Source of the DNA: Sutterella faecalis | GTDB lineage: Bacteria > Pseudomonadota > Gammaproteobacteria > Burkholderiales > Burkholderiaceae_F | DNA: 64,000 nt | Assembly (NCBI RefSeq): GCF_006337085.1 | Contig: NZ_CP040882.1 | Coordinates: 2,480,001 to 2,544,000, forward strand | Reading direction: 5' to 3' | In this document: in pieces, positions 47,950 through 57,162 of the stretch | Position numbering within the stretch: position 1 is the first letter of the stretch | Layout: each line of letters opens with the position of its first letter | Position numbers and translations under genes: made by a program | The notes under the pieces: generated by a model | The model's input: the letters and a program-made list of their open reading frames with translations, nothing else | The model's database searches: none | What the model was told of the DNA's origin: nothing

Positions 47950-50481
47950 ATGTCTTCGATGTCCAACCCGATTTCCGTACTGGTAGCCGCCATTCTTGCT
48001 GCGGCCGCTTCAGCCGCAGGCGCCGTCTCCCTTGGAGACCTGAATATCCAAAGCATTCCCGGGCAGCCCCTCGATGCAACGCTTGAGGTGAAGGACGTTG
48101 ATCTCACGATTTCGCCGCTCCTTGTGCGCGTGGCGCCCCCGGCAACGTATCTCCGCGAAGGCGTTCAGTGGCCTCAGGAAGCGCTTGATCTGCGCATGGC
48201 GAGGCTTTCGGGAGAACCCTCCACGGTGCGCGTGCGCGTGACCGGAACGCAGAGCCTCAATGCCGGCTTCCCGCTTCTCATCGAGCTCAATGCCGGCGGA
48301 AACGTCACGGTGCGCGAATACCGCATCGAACGCACGAACGGATCCTTCAATGTGGTGGCGCTAGCCGAAGAGGCGGCGCGCACGAAGGCTCCGGCGGAAG
48401 CGGTGAGCGAAAAGACGGCGCCCGCACCGGAAGAAAAGTCTGCTGCCGCCGGGAATGCGCCCGCGAGCGTGCCTGAAAGCACGCCTCAAGTCACGCCTCC
48501 GGCAGCCGAAAAAGCAAAGCCAGAGGAAACGGTTCAGAAGACGCAGAAGCCCCGCCGGCGCATCGGCCGCGCGGCGCCTCTGGTGGTGCGCGAATATGTG
48601 GCCTTGAACGGCTTCAATCCCAACGAATCCTTCCGCGTCCAGCGCGATATGACGCTCTGGTCGATTGCGAAGCTCTATTGGCCGAGCTATCCGGGAGCGC
48701 TTCTCGAGCAGGTTGCCGTGGCGCTCACCGATAAAAATCCGCGCGCCTTTGTGGAAGGCGACCCGTCGCGCATTGTGGTGGGCGAGCTCCTTCAGTCGCC
48801 CGCACAGGACGAAGTCTTTGCCATTGATGCGCTTCAGGCCTTCCGAAAGGTTCATGGAGAAGCGGTCGAGGTTCCCGGTCCCACGCAGAATCTGATCGAC
48901 GCGCAGAAGGCCTCGCGCGCGGGTGCGGCGGAAGTTGCCGCCGCGCAGTTGGCGGCAAGCGCCAGGGGTGAAAAGCCCGAGGCGGTTGCGGATGCCGGCA
49001 GGAAGGCTTTTGCCCAGTGGCAGGCGGAGACCTCCGACCTTGAAGAGGCCCGCGGGGATTCTGCTGCTGCCGCACCGAACATGCCTGAGAAGGCGCCCTC
49101 CGCTGAAGGCGAGGGCCTGCAGTCTAAGGATGGCGTTCAGAAAGACGCTTCAATGCTGACGCCGGCGCCGGAATCTCAGAAGGCCGGGGCAGCCTCCGAA
49201 CCGCAATCTGCCGGTGAATCGGCGGAAGCCCAAAAAACAGAAGAACCTTTGAAGCGCGCCGCAACAGAAGCGGCCGCCTCCGCTCCTGCGGCTGAAGAAG
49301 CACCTCAGAAGGCGGAAGAGAAGACCGCTCAGCCTTCTGAATCTGCTCTCCCGGCAGATGCCGGCAAGGCTGCTGAGGAGTCCTCATCCGGCCCGGCAGG
49401 CGCGAGCAAAACTTCCTGGGGCGCGCTCGCCGCATTGGTCATCGCCATTCTGGGCGGACTTCTCTGGTGGCGTCGGCGCGAGGGGGACCACCCTGATCCG
49501 GATCACGACGATCACGGCCCGAAGAAAGAGGGCACGATTGCCATTCAGCGAAACGTTCCGCCGACCTCGGAAGCGCAGCTTAAAGCCGTAGACGCCACGA
49601 TTGACGAGGCCGTGAAGAACGGCACCACCGCAGGCGCCATGGGGGCGGGCGCTATGGCGTATGCCGCGGCGCAGATGGAAGCCGACCGAAAGGCGGGCGA
49701 AGGTTCCGGATCTTCTGGAAGTGAGGAATCCGGATCAGCGGACCAGTCGACAGAAAACACGTCGGAAAAAGAGGAAGACATGCTGTCCTCCTTTGAGGAA
49801 GCGTTGAAGACTCCTATGGAGATCAAGCCTCAGGCTCCGGAAACGCAGGAGGCGCCTGCTCGCGAAGCGGACGCGCTTCCGACGGAGCCGCTTCAGAATC
49901 CGGTGACCTCTCGCCCGGCTCCGGCGGATCAGCCGTGGCTTGCGCCCGATGATGCGGAACTGCCGCCGCTCGAGTCGTCGGAAGTCGAGTCGGCCGAGGA
50001 AATCGGAAAGCGCTATCAGGGAGAACTCCCGCCCGCCATTCAGAAGGTGGATCTGAGCCTTGACGACATGAAGGAAGAGGATTCTTCTGAAGGGATGAAG
50101 CCGGCGAGAAAACCCTTTGCGATCCCCGAGCCCTCTCAGGGCTACGTGCCGCCGCTGATGTCGGAACCGGTTCCGGACGCGCAGCCGGAGGAAAAAACTC
50201 AAAAGGAAGCCGCAGCTGCTGAAGGCGTCCGTCCGGAAGCAGAACCGAAGCCTGAACCGATTCTCGAGCCCGTCGAGCCGCAGCCCGTGGTGCAGCCCGA
50301 CAAGCAGGAGGCTCAGCAGGAAGCGATCGACGCGAAGCTTTCGCTCGCGGGTTCCTTTATCGGGCTGGGCGCCACGAACGAAGCGCGCGAGCTCCTCGAG
50401 GAAGTGAAGAAGAGCGGCTCGGATCGGCAGCGCGAACGCGCGATTCAGCTTCTCGAACGCCTCGGGAGCGCAAAGGCATGA
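47950..50481 (+). CDS. fimV: FimV-like peptidoglycan-binding protein
   Basis: FimV is an inner-membrane, peptidoglycan-binding scaffold for polar type IV pilus and secretion functions. The 843-residue product has a signal-like N-terminus, then the FimV N-domain (LGDLNIQSIPGQPLDATLEV and ALDLRMARLSGEPSTVRVRVTG). A LysM-like FRVQRDMTLWSIAKLYWPSY segment lies near residue 225, where the family has its LysM domain. A long Ala/Glu/Pro low-complexity region with one TM segment follows (ALAALVIAILGGLLWWRRRE near residue 500). A C-terminal TPR-like FimV domain (DAKLSLAGSFIGLGATNEARELLEEV) ends it. Its TGA overlaps the truA ATG, the classic fimV-truA linkage. Confidence 0.87.
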   Translation: MSSMSNPISVLVAAILAAAASAAGAVSLGDLNIQSIPGQPLDATLEVKDVDLTISPLLVRVAPPATYLREGVQWPQEALDLRMARLSGEPSTVRVRVTGTQSLNAGFPLLIELNAGGNVTVREYRIERTNGSFNVVALAEEAARTKAPAEAVSEKTAPAPEEKSAAAGNAPASVPESTPQVTPPAAEKAKPEETVQKTQKPRRRIGRAAPLVVREYVALNGFNPNESFRVQRDMTLWSIAKLYWPSYPGALLEQVAVALTDKNPRAFVEGDPSRIVVGELLQSPAQDEVFAIDALQAFRKVHGEAVEVPGPTQNLIDAQKASRAGAAEVAAAQLAASARGEKPEAVADAGRKAFAQWQAETSDLEEARGDSAAAAPNMPEKAPSAEGEGLQSKDGVQKDASMLTPAPESQKAGAASEPQSAGESAEAQKTEEPLKRAATEAAASAPAAEEAPQKAEEKTAQPSESALPADAGKAAEESSSGPAGASKTSWGALAALVIAILGGLLWWRRREGDHPDPDHDDHGPKKEGTIAIQRNVPPTSEAQLKAVDATIDEAVKNGTTAGAMGAGAMAYAAAQMEADRKAGEGSGSSGSEESGSADQSTENTSEKEEDMLSSFEEALKTPMEIKPQAPETQEAPAREADALPTEPLQNPVTSRPAPADQPWLAPDDAELPPLESSEVESAEEIGKRYQGELPPAIQKVDLSLDDMKEEDSSEGMKPARKPFAIPEPSQGYVPPLMSEPVPDAQPEEKTQKEAAAAEGVRPEAEPKPEPILEPVEPQPVVQPDKQEAQQEAIDAKLSLAGSFIGLGATNEARELLEEVKKSGSDRQRERAIQLLERLGSAKA

Positions 50482-51272
50482 CCGCGCGCACCTATGCGCT
50501 CGGCATTGAATACTGCGGCACGACCTTCAACGGCTGGCAGGTGCAGCCCGACCGGCCGAGCGTGCAGGCGGCGCTTGAAGAAGCGCTCTCGAACTTTGCA
50601 GACCATCCCGTCAGCGTCATCTGCGCTGGCCGCACCGATGCGGGCGTGCATGCGACGCATCAGGTGGTGAGCTTTTCGAGTGAAGCGAAGCGCGCGCCCG
50701 AAGGCTGGGTGCGGGGCGTCAATGCGTTTCTCCCGAAAACCGTCGCCGTGCGGTGGGCGAGATGTGTGCCGGACGACTTCCATGCGCGCTTCTCCGCGCG
50801 CTCGCGCACGTACGAATACTGGATCAGCAACGATCCGGTGAGGTCGCCCCTCCTCGACACAACGACGGGTTGGGTGTTCCGTCCGCTTGATGAGGAAAAA
50901 ATGCGGGAGGGGGCGAAGGCGCTCCTCGGCGTTCACGATTTCACGAGCTTTCGCGCGGCTGAATGCCAGGCCAAGACGCCGGTGCGCGAAGTGACGGAAC
51001 TCTCCATCATCCGCCAGGGATCGCTCATCGGCATCCGCATCTCCGCCAACGCCTTTCTGCAGCACATGGTGAGAAACATCGTGGGCGCGCTCATTTACGT
51101 GGGCACCGGCCGCGAGGCGCCTGGCTGGATCGCGGAGGTTCTTGCCGCCCGGTCGCGCGAGGTTTCCGCACCCACCTTCAGTCCCTGCGGCCTTTACCTT
51201 ACGGGCGTGGGTTATCCGGAGAATCCGGAGCTGCCGCAATATGGCAGAAGCCCGTTTTTCGGGCAGTTCTGA
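50478..51272 (+). CDS. truA: tRNA pseudouridine(38-40) synthase TruA
   Basis: TruA converts uridines 38-40 in the tRNA anticodon arm to pseudouridine. The 264-residue product has ALGIEYCGTTFNGWQVQPDR at the start, the catalytic Asp motif ICAGRTDAGVHATHQVVSF near residue 55, FHARFSARSRTYEYWISND, then HDFTSFRAAECQAKTPVREV and ANAFLQHMVRNIVGALIYVG. These are all TruA landmarks, and the length is normal. Translation is probably coupled to fimV through the ATGA overlap. Confidence 0.95.
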   Translation: MTARTYALGIEYCGTTFNGWQVQPDRPSVQAALEEALSNFADHPVSVICAGRTDAGVHATHQVVSFSSEAKRAPEGWVRGVNAFLPKTVAVRWARCVPDDFHARFSARSRTYEYWISNDPVRSPLLDTTTGWVFRPLDEEKMREGAKALLGVHDFTSFRAAECQAKTPVREVTELSIIRQGSLIGIRISANAFLQHMVRNIVGALIYVGTGREAPGWIAEVLAARSREVSAPTFSPCGLYLTGVGYPENPELPQYGRSPFFGQF

Positions 51273-51317
51273 CGCTTCGAACGTAAGCCTCGAGGCCATC
51301 CCGGCCGAGCCAATGAA

Positions 51318-51350
51318 AACGCCGCTCATCCCATGGAAATGAGCGGCGTT
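51318..51350. terminator. Bidirectional terminator between truA and assT
   Basis: AACGCCGCTCAT (51318-51329) pairs with ATGAGCGGCGTT (51339-51350). It separates convergent stops at 51272 and 51386; a TTTT lies on the plus side. Confidence 0.8.
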
Positions 51351-51385
51351 GATCCTTTTAGAAAGGACCGGGAGTCAGGACCCGA

Positions 51386-53206
51386 TTACTGCGCGGTCGC
51401 GTTCATCGCCTTATCGATCGAGAACGGCCAGGCCTGGTAGCCCGTGCAGTCAAGGAGCTGAATTTCAACGGAGGGTTCCTTCGCCATCCACTTGAATTCA
51501 AAGATGGTGGGATTGGGCGCCGTGTTGAAGGCTCCGGTCTTGAGGTCGTACTGAGCGCCGGCAGTGGCGAAGTACATCATGACGGAATCCTTGTCGGCCT
51601 GGTATTCCGTAAGGGACGTGACGGCGCTGAAGAGGCTGTGGCCGCGCTCCTTACCCCACTCCCAGATCTGTTCGACCGTCATCTTCTTCTGGTCGATCTT
51701 GTAGATCACGGAGCGCGAGTACTTCATGTCGGGAAGCGCCGGCTGTTCCATGCCGCGGGCGTCGCCGTTGTCGAAGGCGGAGACGTAGATGATGTCGCCC
51801 TTGCTCTTCTCGTCGATCTTGAAGGCCGTGTGCTGCGTCCAGGTCCAGTCAAAGCCGCCTTCGCACTTGCTTCCTTCGCACTTGATGGGCTTGCCGTTTG
51901 CATCGACGGGCTTCAGGAGGAGCGGTTGGAACTTTTCCTTCCAGCCTTCCGGCGAACCCAGAATCCACTTCACCTTCTTGTCGCGGCCGATCTTGATGAT
52001 CGCAGACTGGTGGCGCGACGAGATGATGATGGAATCGTCCTCGGGGTCATAGTCGACGGAATTCACGTGCGCCCAGTTGCGGCCCGCACCGGTGCCCACC
52101 ACATCGCCGAAGTTGTCGGAGGAATCAGCCTTGGCGATCTCTTCTGCAGTGAGGGTCTTCCCGGCCTGCGAGGCATCAATGTTGAGGCAGACCGCGCCCT
52201 GGTCGAGGACCTTGAGGACGTTGTCGCGATAGGGGTCGAGAATGTCAGCGAGGCGCCATTCCTCAACGACGACGCCGTTCTTGTCGACTTCGGCGATCAT
52301 GTCGCGGACCGTGCGGACGTGCTTGCCGTCATCGCGCAGGTAGTTCGAGCTCGCCACGCGCAGGAAGTAGTGACCGTTCTGCGCGTCGTCCATCGAGTGC
52401 GAATAGTCGTTGAAGCGAAGCGGCAGGCGGCGGTTGAAGACCTCGCGCCCGAGGATGTCGTACTTGACGTAGGTTTGCCCGAACCCCCAGGTGAGCATGC
52501 CGTCATCGTTCTGCTTGAAGCCCATCATGACGCCGGACTTGTAGAGCGACTGGAGGTCGAAGATGGGGTTCGCGAACATGTACCAGCGGATGTCGCCCGC
52601 CGTATCGACCACCGAGTTCTGCGGGAAGAAGTTCCACTGGAGCGCCCCGCCCATGGGGTTGTTCCAGACGGCGCGCGTGCCGATGCCGGATTTTTCCGCG
52701 AGGTTGTTGACGAAGTAGAGGCGGTCCTTGAATTCCGGATCAACCTTCTTCACCTTGACGCCGAAGAGCGCGTGGCGCTCCGTCGGAATGCCGGCCACTT
52801 CCGTGTAGACGGGCGGCGCATAGAGCTGATAGGTGTCCTTGAAGGATTCGGACTTGCCGCGAAGCGTCCGGGTATAGGAGACCTCGACGTGGTTCAGATA
52901 ATCCGGATAGAGGCCGAAGACGGGGATGCCGCCGTGGGTGAGCAGCTGCGCGCGAGAAACCGTGTACTTGATTTCCTGGCCGTTCGTTTTGGGAACGATG
53001 CGCACGGTGACGTCCGAGAGATCGTAGCCGTTGTCGCGGATCACGGCCGTAAGCGGCGCGATCTCATAGGGGTTCATCATGACCTCGCCGAGATGGCCCT
53101 GCATGATGTAGTTGGTGTGCGGGCCCGAGGCGCCGCCCATGGCGAATGCGGCTGCCGGAATGGCGAGCGCCATGCTTGCGCACAGGATGGAGTGCTTAAG
53201 CTTCAT
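51386..53206 (-). CDS. assT: Aryl-sulfate sulfotransferase (AssT)
   Basis: AssT is a PAPS-independent periplasmic enzyme that moves sulfate from one phenol ester to another phenol. The 606-residue precursor has a Sec signal peptide ending AFA|MGG. The mature beta-propeller shows LGEVMMNPYEIAPLTAVI, FNDYSHSMDDAQNGHYFLR, WAHVNSVDYDPEDDSIIISSRHQSAIIKI (the active-site histidine region around SSRHQS) and FDWTWTQHTAF. These match AssT/ArylSulfotransf. GAGGA lies 8 bases before the ATG at 53206. Unlike in uropathogenic E. coli, no dsbL/dsbI pair is adjacent. An IS110 element lies about 33 bases upstream of the start, cutting off the former promoter region. Confidence 0.92.
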   Translation of the reverse strand: MKLKHSILCASMALAIPAAAFAMGGASGPHTNYIMQGHLGEVMMNPYEIAPLTAVIRDNGYDLSDVTVRIVPKTNGQEIKYTVSRAQLLTHGGIPVFGLYPDYLNHVEVSYTRTLRGKSESFKDTYQLYAPPVYTEVAGIPTERHALFGVKVKKVDPEFKDRLYFVNNLAEKSGIGTRAVWNNPMGGALQWNFFPQNSVVDTAGDIRWYMFANPIFDLQSLYKSGVMMGFKQNDDGMLTWGFGQTYVKYDILGREVFNRRLPLRFNDYSHSMDDAQNGHYFLRVASSNYLRDDGKHVRTVRDMIAEVDKNGVVVEEWRLADILDPYRDNVLKVLDQGAVCLNIDASQAGKTLTAEEIAKADSSDNFGDVVGTGAGRNWAHVNSVDYDPEDDSIIISSRHQSAIIKIGRDKKVKWILGSPEGWKEKFQPLLLKPVDANGKPIKCEGSKCEGGFDWTWTQHTAFKIDEKSKGDIIYVSAFDNGDARGMEQPALPDMKYSRSVIYKIDQKKMTVEQIWEWGKERGHSLFSAVTSLTEYQADKDSVMMYFATAGAQYDLKTGAFNTAPNPTIFEFKWMAKEPSVEIQLLDCTGYQAWPFSIDKAMNATAQ

Positions 53207-53238
53207 GGAATTTTCCTCAAAAAATCGTGATGAGTAAA

Positions 53239-53277
53239 GGGCTTCCTCACCCTCTATCATGAAAGATGAGGAAGCCC
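53239..53277. repeat. Perfect 11-bp hairpin at the assT-side end of the IS110 element
   Basis: GGGCTTCCTCA (53239-53249) pairs with TGAGGAAGCCC (53267-53277). It lies in the transcribed leader position of assT (minus strand) and could end read-through from the element or affect assT mRNA. Confidence 0.65.
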
Positions 53278-53291
53278 TCGGCGCGCGACCT

Positions 53292-53516
53292 GTCTGCGTA
53301 CGTTTTTTTGGTAACGTTTCTGACGCTTGCCGTCAAAAAATTGCAGCGGAACTTTCGCACCCTATATTGCTCTGTTCGCTGGCTTGAACGCTGGTGACTA
53401 GGCGTGTGGAAAAATGAGCGTAGCTTCCGGGTGGTTGCTGCGTCTACCTGTTTCTCCAACATCTTCGTGGTTGCCAGGGCTTCCTCGAACCCCAATCATT
53501 TCTTAATGGAGGGGCT
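53292..53516 (+). ncRNA. Candidate bridge RNA region upstream of the IS110 transposase
   Basis: This is 225 bases of non-coding DNA between the inverted-pair end and the transposase start, where IS110-subgroup elements encode their bridge RNA. GGGCTTCCTC occurs again at 53477-53486 near its 3' edge, matching the element-end word. I could not build a convincing fold by eye. The call rests on position and the repeated end word. Confidence 0.3.
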
Positions 53517-54884
53517 ATGAGTAAGTCTAACCGTACCGATACGCCATTGCGAGCTGCCCGTGCGCAGATCAGTAATCCCGAAATTACTGTTCACGCGATG
53601 TACCGCTCGGCAATAGGCATTGACGTTCATCTCAACCTACTCGTCTGCTGCCATCAGAAGCAGGTTGCAGGTCATCGTGAACAATCTGAGAGCCGGGATT
53701 TCAATACCGACCGCGCAAGCATCGATGCTTTCGCCGCCTGGTGCCGTGAATGCAATCCCGACATCATCCTTATGGAATCAACCGGGTCATTGTGGCAGAG
53801 CCCGTACGAAGCCCTCGAGAGAGCCGGCTTCACTTCTGAGCAGCTGGCTCTGATCAATGCCCGCGACGCCAAAGCGGCAGCCGGCCGCAAAACAGACCGC
53901 AAGGACGCATCACGTCTGGCGTCTCTTGCCCGAACGGGAAACTTCAAAAAATCCTTCGTGCCGGAGAAGGCCTTTCGTCTGCAGCGCGTCATTTCACGTG
54001 ATCTGCAGAAGAACAGGAATGACATTTCCCGAACTTCCAATCGTTTCGGCAAGTCTCTGAATCTCACCGGATGCCGGCCTACAACGGTATTCAGCGACAT
54101 CCGCGGAGGCAAAGCTGCCAGCCTCATCCTGATGGCCAAGCTCAGAGATGATCCGCACTTGTTTGATGTCATCAAGCAAAACAGCCGCCGGCTGCGGGCA
54201 AGCCCTGAACAGATCATGCAGGCGCTCGACTTCGAAATCGAGCCAATGATGAAGGAGCAGATTCTGGCGCTCCGGAAAAAGATCGATCAGCTCGAGGAGT
54301 ACGACCGAAGCACTTTCGAAAGGCTCCGCCAGCTTCAGGCTCCCTACGAGAAGGACATCCAGCTGCTCATTACCATAACGGGAATTCAGGAACGCTCGGC
54401 CCGCATGATTTACGCCGAACTCTGTCCGGATTTGAAGGAGCATTTCCCGACGTCAGAGCAGTTCGCTTCCTGGCTCGGCATTTGCCCGGGGGACAACACA
54501 TCTGCCGGCAAACAGAAAAGTGGAAAATGCCCGAAAGGGAACAAACACCTGAGGCGCACGCTGATTGAAGCCGCCAGAGGACTTGCGGTCGGCGGTACCG
54601 CTGCGCTGAAGGAAAAATTCCAGGTGCTCAAGATGCGGCGCGGCTACAGGCGTGCCATGGTCGCCTTCGCACACCTGCTTGCCCGCATCATTTATTCCGT
54701 TCTCACTCATCAGAAAGGCTTTGAGCCTTACTTGTCAACGGCGTTTCGGGACGCCTTGATTGAACGAGCGAAGAACGGCGTAAAGCAGTTGCTGAAACTC
54801 AAAGGTACGAAATACGTGATCGCTGACGGCCTGGTTGTGGAGACGAAAACGGGTGCGATCCTAGGCGCAGTCGTCAGCAGTTAG
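53517..54884 (+). CDS. IS110 family transposase
   Basis: This is a DEDD recombinase of 455 residues. The RuvC-like domain has SAIGIDVHLNLLVCCHQK (first Asp), DIILMESTGSLWQSPYEAL (Glu) and GRKTDRKDASRLASLAR (Asp pair). A coiled-coil linker is followed by the transposase_20 domain: IQLLITITGIQERSARMIYAEL, FPTSEQFASWLGICPGDN, then GKQKSGKCPKGNKHLRRTLIEAARG with the active-site region. It differs strongly from the IS1111-type transposase at 44749 and belongs to another branch. GGAGG lies about 7 bases before the ATG. It looks intact. Confidence 0.92.
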   Translation: MSKSNRTDTPLRAARAQISNPEITVHAMYRSAIGIDVHLNLLVCCHQKQVAGHREQSESRDFNTDRASIDAFAAWCRECNPDIILMESTGSLWQSPYEALERAGFTSEQLALINARDAKAAAGRKTDRKDASRLASLARTGNFKKSFVPEKAFRLQRVISRDLQKNRNDISRTSNRFGKSLNLTGCRPTTVFSDIRGGKAASLILMAKLRDDPHLFDVIKQNSRRLRASPEQIMQALDFEIEPMMKEQILALRKKIDQLEEYDRSTFERLRQLQAPYEKDIQLLITITGIQERSARMIYAELCPDLKEHFPTSEQFASWLGICPGDNTSAGKQKSGKCPKGNKHLRRTLIEAARGLAVGGTAALKEKFQVLKMRRGYRRAMVAFAHLLARIIYSVLTHQKGFEPYLSTAFRDALIERAKNGVKQLLKLKGTKYVIADGLVVETKTGAILGAVVSS

Positions 54885-54975
54885 CGTAGCTTCAGCAGCC
54901 TGAGAAGCAGCAGATACCATGCTGGACGTTCTTGTGAGAACGCCCGCAGGGAAGGTCGCGCGCCGAGGGCTTCCT

Positions 54976-55385
54976 ATCTTTCGTGGAAAATTGCCGGATG
55001 GAGGCGCGCACCAGAATTGTGCAAACCTAATGGCAATGACTCAGTCTAGAAAGGAGCCTCTCTTTGCCTCTACGCATGCTTCTACCAGAGCGGTCAAAGA
55101 TTTAGGATGGAGTCCTTCCATATTCATGAACGATGCGGCCGGAAAGCGCTGCGCATGCTTTAAAAGGCATGGATAGAACGGAAAAATTGAACGATATTTG
55201 GTAAACAAGCGAATGCTCTGAACAAGTGTTCGCGGATGGTCACGCTTTTGTTCTCTCTTTTCCTCAACTTCCAGAACCGCATGACTCTCGTTCAAGATCC
55301 AACAGGATTTTGATCATTACTACCGAAAAAACTTAAAAAATTTCATTGCGTCGCCGGCGCTTTTCTTGTACACTCGAGAGTAATA
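54976..55385. other. Non-coding stretch between IS110 and IS1634 elements
   Basis: There is no gene I can support in these 410 bases; a short frame from 54919 is not coding-like. If the IS110 element is removed, this becomes the DNA upstream of assT, so it probably holds the displaced assT promoter. At its right edge a perfect 22-base dyad (55375-55396, centred on TAATATATTA) overlaps the IS1634 left end. Confidence 0.45.
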
Positions 55386-55410
55386 TATTACTCTCGCAAT
55401 TTAACTTCGA

Positions 55411-57162
55411 ATGTTCCTGAATTTCACGGTCTCGATACCCAGGCTCAAAGGAAAAATCAGTCGGCAAGGCACTAAGAGCGGAACGTACATCCACTACGTT
55501 CTGGAGCGCAGCTACGACCCGAAAAAGAAGCACACGGTGCCCAAGCGTGTGCTAATCGGAAAATGCGTTGGTGAAACCGAGACCATGGTTCCGAATGAAA
55601 ATTTCCTGGTCTTTTTCCCTGATGCCGTTCTCCCAGAAGTCCGGGAGAGCGCCAGGCGCTGCAGCACGCTTATGGCCGGCAGCTACATCGTCATAGCAAA
55701 CATCGTGCAGACGTACGGCCTCGGCAAAATGCTCCAGAAGCATTTCCTTGATCGAGCTGGGCTGGTGCTGGATCTGGCCGCCTACATGATCATTGAGGAA
55801 AGGAATCAAGGGCAGTACTACCCGGACTACGCATATCGACATCCGCTCTTCTCGAAAGACATGCGGATTGCGAGCGACGCCGCCATCTCCAGCTTCCTCG
55901 CCAACGTCAGCCCGGACCAAATTTCAGGCTTTCTGAACGACTGGAACGCAAAGCGCGATCATCGCTCACGGATCTACATTTCCTATGATTCAACTAATAA
56001 GAACTGCCAGGCGGGAGATGTTGATTTTGTTGAATTCGGCAAGGCCAAAGTCGATCAGGGATGCCCGATTTTTAATCTTGCCGTCGCCTACGACAAAACC
56101 AATCAGGTGCCGTTGTTCTATGAATGCTACCCTGGCTCCATTAATGACGTCAGTCAGTTCAAATTCCTTGTAGACAAGGCAATTGCGTACAACTACAAGC
56201 GTATTGGCTTCATCATCGACCGAGGTTATTTCTGCAAGATCAACATCGACTACATGGATGCGAATAACTTTGAGTTCATCATGATGGTTAAGGGCTGCAA
56301 GGCACTTGTGGCCGAATTGGTCGACAGGCTCCACGGCACTTTCGAAAATCGCGTCGACGCCTCCCTGCGCGAGCATTGCATCAGCGGCACAACGGAAAAA
56401 ATGAAGATTTTTCCGGAAGACTCACGGGAGCGCTACTTTCATGTCTTCTTTAACCCCATGAAGATGGCGACGGAGCGGCGCGATATAGAAAACGCGCTGA
56501 CGCAGATGCAGAAGAACTTCGACCAGTGGGTCGGCCGTGAAGTGGAGTTCGGATCCCCGCATACAGATTACTTCCAGTGTCACTACGACGAAAAAGGCCG
56601 CTTCCTTTTTGCCGAAGAGAAGAAGAGCATCATCGAGCATGCTTATTCGAGATGCGGATATTTCTGCATCATTACCTCCGAGAAAATGAGCGCCAGAGAC
56701 GCTTATCTGCAGTACCGAGGCCGCGACGCCTCAGAGAAGCTCTTCAGCGCAGACAAATCATTCCTGGGCAGCAAGAGCATGCGGGTACACTCCGCAGAAG
56801 CCGTAAGAGCCAAGATTTTTATTGAATTTATTGCTCTCATTATTCGACAGAGGCTCTACAACCTCCTGAAGGATGAGATGCTCCGCCTGCCGACAAAGAG
56901 GAACTACATGACGGTTCCTGCGGCGATCCGGGAACTGGAGAAAATCGAGCTGGTGAGAATCAATGACGGCAGATATCAGCTTGACCACGCAATCACGAGG
57001 ACGCAGGAAATCATCCTGAAATCCTTTGGCATGACGAAGGACAAGGTTATGTCGCAGGCCGCCGCCATCTCTGCCGCGCTTGCCGGAAAGAAAGACAGCA
57101 TGGAGGACGTCGAGGATCTGGAACCGATTGGCGAGGAGGAGAATGAAGATGCCGAAGCGTAA
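55411..57162 (+). CDS. IS1634 family DDE transposase
   Basis: This is a transposase of 583 residues with an RNase H-like fold. An N-terminal domain (residues 1-140) contains YIHYVLERSYDPKKKHTVPK and YMIIEERNQGQYYPDYAY. Catalytic candidates are the first Asp in IYISYDSTNKN, the second in YKRIGFIIDRGYFCKINI, and the C-terminal Glu within YLQYRGRDASEKLFSADKS, which fits the Y-x2-R-x3-E-x6-K signature of IS4-superfamily enzymes. HSAEAVRAKIFIEFIALIIR follows, as usual. A very acidic tail (EDVEDLEPIGEEENEDAEA) overlaps the next gene. It begins 25 bases inside the left terminal repeat. Confidence 0.85.
   Translation: MFLNFTVSIPRLKGKISRQGTKSGTYIHYVLERSYDPKKKHTVPKRVLIGKCVGETETMVPNENFLVFFPDAVLPEVRESARRCSTLMAGSYIVIANIVQTYGLGKMLQKHFLDRAGLVLDLAAYMIIEERNQGQYYPDYAYRHPLFSKDMRIASDAAISSFLANVSPDQISGFLNDWNAKRDHRSRIYISYDSTNKNCQAGDVDFVEFGKAKVDQGCPIFNLAVAYDKTNQVPLFYECYPGSINDVSQFKFLVDKAIAYNYKRIGFIIDRGYFCKINIDYMDANNFEFIMMVKGCKALVAELVDRLHGTFENRVDASLREHCISGTTEKMKIFPEDSRERYFHVFFNPMKMATERRDIENALTQMQKNFDQWVGREVEFGSPHTDYFQCHYDEKGRFLFAEEKKSIIEHAYSRCGYFCIITSEKMSARDAYLQYRGRDASEKLFSADKSFLGSKSMRVHSAEAVRAKIFIEFIALIIRQRLYNLLKDEMLRLPTKRNYMTVPAAIRELEKIELVRINDGRYQLDHAITRTQEIILKSFGMTKDKVMSQAAAISAALAGKKDSMEDVEDLEPIGEEENEDAEA

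Larger units (their letters stand above)
53239..54975 (+). mobile_element. IS110-family element upstream of assT
   Basis: GGGCTTCCT occurs as a direct repeat at 53239-53247 and 54967-54975, bracketing one intact IS110 transposase gene. The inner ends also carry a ~30-base inverted pair (53261-53291 against 54953-54982, one indel). The 5' non-coding part is about 270 bases and the 3' part about 90 bases, the arrangement of the IS110 subgroup with its bridge RNA upstream of the gene. Ends of IS110 elements are hard to fix by eye, so treat both coordinates as approximate. Confidence 0.6.

Noticed and set aside
51638..53230. 530-codon plus-strand open frame opposite assT
   Set aside because: Its composition (Val/Asp/Arg-rich) is that of GC-rich antisense DNA, it has no ribosome site, and the opposite strand encodes a clear AssT with signal peptide and active-site motif.
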